A stretch of 6,472 nucleotides of DNA from Flavobacteriaceae bacterium (GTDB taxonomy: Bacteria > Bacteroidota > Bacteroidia > Flavobacteriales > Flavobacteriaceae). Where the stretch lies: NCBI GenBank assembly GCA_002401385.1, contig NVSY01000034.1:7006-13477 (forward strand). Reading direction: 5' to 3'. The number at the start of each line of letters is the position of its first letter. Position 1 is the stretch's first letter. Under the pieces are notes generated by a model. It worked only from the letters and a program-made list of their open reading frames with translations. It did not search any database and was not told the DNA's origin. Positions 3,937-6,472 of the stretch are shown piece after piece. The translations under genes were made by a program, and so were the position numbers.

Positions 3937-6472
3937 AGTTCCTTATTTCTTTGAGTAGTTGATTTACAGCTTTTTCAAGTTGAGAGTCCGTGTTTTTTGA
4001 TTTTTCATCGGGATGATTTTCTACAATGAAATCTGGAACGGCAGGGCCTAATTCCATGTTCATTCCGGACTCTTTTACATACCATCCTCTAAAAGGAATA
4101 CGTACATACGAACCGTCAATCAATCCTTTTCCACTTGTGGAGATCACGGCACCAAATGTTGGTATTCCAACAAGACTTCCAATCTTGTTGGCTTTATAAG
4201 CATGGGAGAAAATCTCAGCATTGGAATAACTATTTTGATTACACAAAGCAATGGATGGTTTGGTCCAAGAGGCTAATGGTAATCGTTCGCTGAATGGGTA
4301 GAACTCTTTAAAGTTTCTATGCTCTTTTTCTAAATTCTGTGCAGCTCCTCTAGGCACTGTGTAGGCATGTTGATTTACGGTGAGTACTGCCATCAAGTAA
4401 TCCGTAGTCCAGCCACCTCCGTTGTAGCGAACATCTATTACAATTCCTTCTTTTCCGTTTCCTGCAGCCATTAATTCACGTTCAAAACGTTCGAAACTGG
4501 TCCAGTTCATTCCTTGGATGTGTATATATCCTAACCTTCCATTTGAGTATTTGTCTGTGAGTGATCGTTGTTGTTCCACCCAGGCCTTGTAATTGTCCTT
4601 CCTTCCAGATGTTTTTGGTCGAATAATTACTGTTTTAGAAATTCCTTTTCTTAGAATATTCAATACTACTTTAGCGTTGGCAGTTCCTTCTAATAAAGAA
4701 TAAAAATTCATGTCTTTGGCAATTTTTTCTCCATTGATCCCCGTGATGATGTCTCCAACAAGTAGTTTACTAGAAATTCTATCTGATGCACTATTTGGAA
4801 CTACATGCGATATTTTTACTCCTTTGTTTACGGGGCTTATTTCGATGCCTAAAAGTCCCGTTTTTTGAGCGTTGATGTCAGCTCTATTTTCTCCGCGATA
4901 AACTCCCATGTGGCTTGCGTTAATTTGGCCTAACATAGCGTTGAAAATGTATTTAAAGTCCGTTCTTGTAGATGCTTTTAAGGCAATTGGTTTGTACGTT
5001 TTTTTGAGTAATGCCCAATCTTGTCCGTGGAAATTAGGGTCATAAAAACGATTGTTGACTACATTCCATGCCTCTTCAAATATTTGATTACTTTCCGCTG
5101 TGTAATTGATTTTCATTTTGGCACTAAAAGGAAGACTTTCTTTTTTTGTTCCTTTCAATATTATTTTATTAATTTTCCCATGACTGAGGAAGTAAAGCAC
5201 GTCTTTTTTAGAGGTGAAAATAATATTTGAAGGATCGGTATCTCCTTTGGTGATGTTTTTCTGATCTTTTTTGTTCCATTGAATTTCATACAAATCAGCT
5301 TCGGCTTCAGAATCACCTGCGCCACCACCAGTGGTATAGTAAAGGGTCTTCCCGTCTTTTGAGAATCCTTCAAAAAACTCACCTCCTACATGTGCGGTTA
5401 CTTGTACTTGGCGCTCGTGGATATTTTTAAAATCGATGTGAACGATAGGCACCGTTTTTTTGTCTTTTTTATCCTTCTTATCCTCTTTGTCCTTTTCAGT
5501 AGGTTCTTCCTCCCAATCGTAGCTTGTTTTTTCCCAATCTTCTTTTTTTAACCATACATACCAAACATCATAATCTCCATTGTTTCTGTCAGAAGAAAAT
5601 CCAATTTTAGAACCATCGGCACTCCAGACTGCAGCAATGTCAGACTTTGGATGCATAGAAATATTTACAGGTTTTTGAGAGTTATCTGCTTTGTGGATGT
5701 ATATTTCGCCATTAAAATACAAATCTTTTAAAGTATAAGAAATCCACTTAGAATCTGGAGACCAAGCAATGCTTGATGGAGTACTCCAACCGTTTAATAA
5801 GGTTTTCTCGTTGGAAATTTTTCCTTTTTCGGAAATAGAAGCTACAATTAAAGTACTTCGGTCTTGAGTAAAAGCAATTTGTTTTCCGTTTGGTGAAATA
5901 ACGGCTCCTGTAGTTGCTTTTTTAGCATTTCCAATGCGTTGGATGTCATGAGAGAGCGAAGTGAAAATATTTGTATTATCAGAATCATTGGATCTTGCTG
6001 TGTATAGCGTATTGATACCATTTCTGTCAGAATTAAAAACTAAGGTAGAGTCATTCAGCCAAGTCACTTCTTGATCACGATAAGGTGATTTAGAAATATT
6101 GATGGTTTTTTTCTTTTTAGAATCGCTTTCTCTAATAAAAATTTCACCTCTAATTACAAATGCTGTTAGTTTTCCGTTCGGTGATAATGCCATGTCATTG
6201 GCCTTATTCGAATAGGTTTTTGTAACAATTGGGTCAAAGCGATAATCTGTTTCTAGTTGTATATGAATGGGGCTAGAACTATTATTTTTTAAATCAAATA
6301 CTTCTATTTTATCACCGCGATGTGTAATTATTTTAGCGCCATTTTTTTGAAGGCTATAGGAAAAAATCCCCATGTCTGTAACGTGGGTAATTTGTGTTTT
6401 TTTACTTTGCTCAAGGTTTGTTTTGTTAAGAGTGATCTTGTGAACGTTGTATTTACCACTTTTTGCTGATTG
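3935..6472 (-). CDS. Tricorn-like S41 family peptidase with PDZ domain (5' end beyond window)
   Basis: The frame stays open from the first in-frame ATG (6371-6373) back to the right edge, reading QSAKSGKYNVHKITLNK, so the true start lies outside; 845 codons are visible. Numbering from that ATG: beta-propeller PD40/WD40-like blades occupy about 1-410 (for example LSPNGK at 63-68, ISPNGK at 159-164, WSPDSK at 204-209, WSADGSKIGFSSDRN at 250-264). A helical C1 domain follows at about 425-500 with FHGQDW at 448-453 and SH at 487-488, then a PDZ domain at about 505-585 and the S41 core at about 606-800 with RYNGGG at 649-654, NSYSNAEIF at 714-722 and LGPAVPDF at 775-782. By alignment to Thermoplasma tricorn (S745, H746, S965, E1023) the catalytic set is S487, H488, nucleophile S717 (codon 4223-4225) and E774, so it appears active. 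The family trims peptides processively. Cell location cannot be judged without the N-terminus. Confidence 0.93.
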   Translation of the reverse strand, partial: QSAKSGKYNVHKITLNKTNLEQSKKTQITHVTDMGIFSYSLQKNGAKIITHRGDKIEVFDLKNNSSSPIHIQLETDYRFDPIVTKTYSNKANDMALSPNGKLTAFVIRGEIFIRESDSKKKKTINISKSPYRDQEVTWLNDSTLVFNSDRNGINTLYTARSNDSDNTNIFTSLSHDIQRIGNAKKATTGAVISPNGKQIAFTQDRSTLIVASISEKGKISNEKTLLNGWSTPSSIAWSPDSKWISYTLKDLYFNGEIYIHKADNSQKPVNISMHPKSDIAAVWSADGSKIGFSSDRNNGDYDVWYVWLKKEDWEKTSYDWEEEPTEKDKEDKKDKKDKKTVPIVHIDFKNIHERQVQVTAHVGGEFFEGFSKDGKTLYYTTGGGAGDSEAEADLYEIQWNKKDQKNITKGDTDPSNIIFTSKKDVLYFLSHGKINKIILKGTKKESLPFSAKMKINYTAESNQIFEEAWNVVNNRFYDPNFHGQDWALLKKTYKPIALKASTRTDFKYIFNAMLGQINASHMGVYRGENRADINAQKTGLLGIEISPVNKGVKISHVVPNSASDRISSKLLVGDIITGINGEKIAKDMNFYSLLEGTANAKVVLNILRKGISKTVIIRPKTSGRKDNYKAWVEQQRSLTDKYSNGRLGYIHIQGMNWTSFERFERELMAAGNGKEGIVIDVRYNGGGWTTDYLMAVLTVNQHAYTVPRGAAQNLEKEHRNFKEFYPFSERLPLASWTKPSIALCNQNSYSNAEIFSHAYKANKIGSLVGIPTFGAVISTSGKGLIDGSYVRIPFRGWYVKESGMNMELGPAVPDFIVENHPDEKSKNTDSQLEKAVNQLLKEIRN
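5456..5518 (-). repeat. Low-complexity charged insert (KDKEDKKDKKDKK) in the protease
   Basis: Residues 286-306 (numbered from the ATG at 6373) are made almost only of D, E and K, with a repeated KDK unit, placed between two propeller blades. The DNA is a run of near-identical codons, so its length can change by slippage. It is in frame and probably a flexible surface loop. As far as I recall, similar charged loops occur in other flavobacterial tricorn-like proteins. Confidence 0.75.

Noticed and set aside
5021..5382. Small open frames inside the tricorn-like gene (5021-5230 plus, 5161-5382 minus)
   Set aside because: Both are out-of-frame shadows of the propeller-coding region, whose own frame is continuous across the whole segment.
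1..6472. CRISPR array, insertion sequence, prophage, tRNA or defence system
   Set aside because: No regularly spaced repeats, transposase motifs, paired terminal repeats or cloverleaf sequences were seen; all genes look like resident flavobacterial genes.

Overview
The window comes from an AT-rich genome of the Bacteroidota, most likely the family Flavobacteriaceae. The evidence is the gene content and order (adenosylhomocysteinase divergent from a Sfp-type phosphopantetheinyl transferase, then PnuC, then a NadR-like kinase, then DUF4301), strongly flavobacterial protein sequences, a TAnnTTTG-type promoter hexamer upstream of ahcY, and translation starts lacking strong Shine-Dalgarno sequences. 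The genus cannot be told from the sequence.

Left part (1-2136, minus strand): three co-directional genes read right to left. They are a 4'-phosphopantetheinyl transferase, a PnuC-type pyridine nucleoside transporter, and an open frame that overlaps the pnuC end by 40 bases and runs off the left edge. This last frame was worked out by hand translation. It begins with a P-loop kinase related to the nicotinamide riboside kinase part of NadR and continues, without a stop, into what looks like the complete N-terminus of a DUF4301 protein. Transporter plus kinase suggests uptake and phosphorylation of nicotinamide riboside for NAD salvage. The phosphopantetheinyl transferase probably only shares the transcript.

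Centre (2294-3610, plus strand): ahcY, S-adenosylhomocysteine hydrolase, 438 residues, transcribed divergently from the left operon. A likely promoter lies just upstream, inside the longer open frame that begins at 2201, so the start at 2294 is preferred. A strong intrinsic terminator follows the gene.

The convergent spacer (3611-3934) holds no credible gene. It has three hairpins that look like terminators, serving ahcY and the opposing gene.

Right part (3935-6472, minus strand): the C-terminal 845 codons of a large tricorn-like S41 protease (beta-propeller repeats, C1 helical domain, PDZ, catalytic core). Its N-terminus lies beyond the right edge.

Most of the window is ordinary housekeeping. 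The point most worth checking is the kinase-DUF4301 fused frame and what DUF4301 does next to a pyridine nucleoside transporter and kinase.
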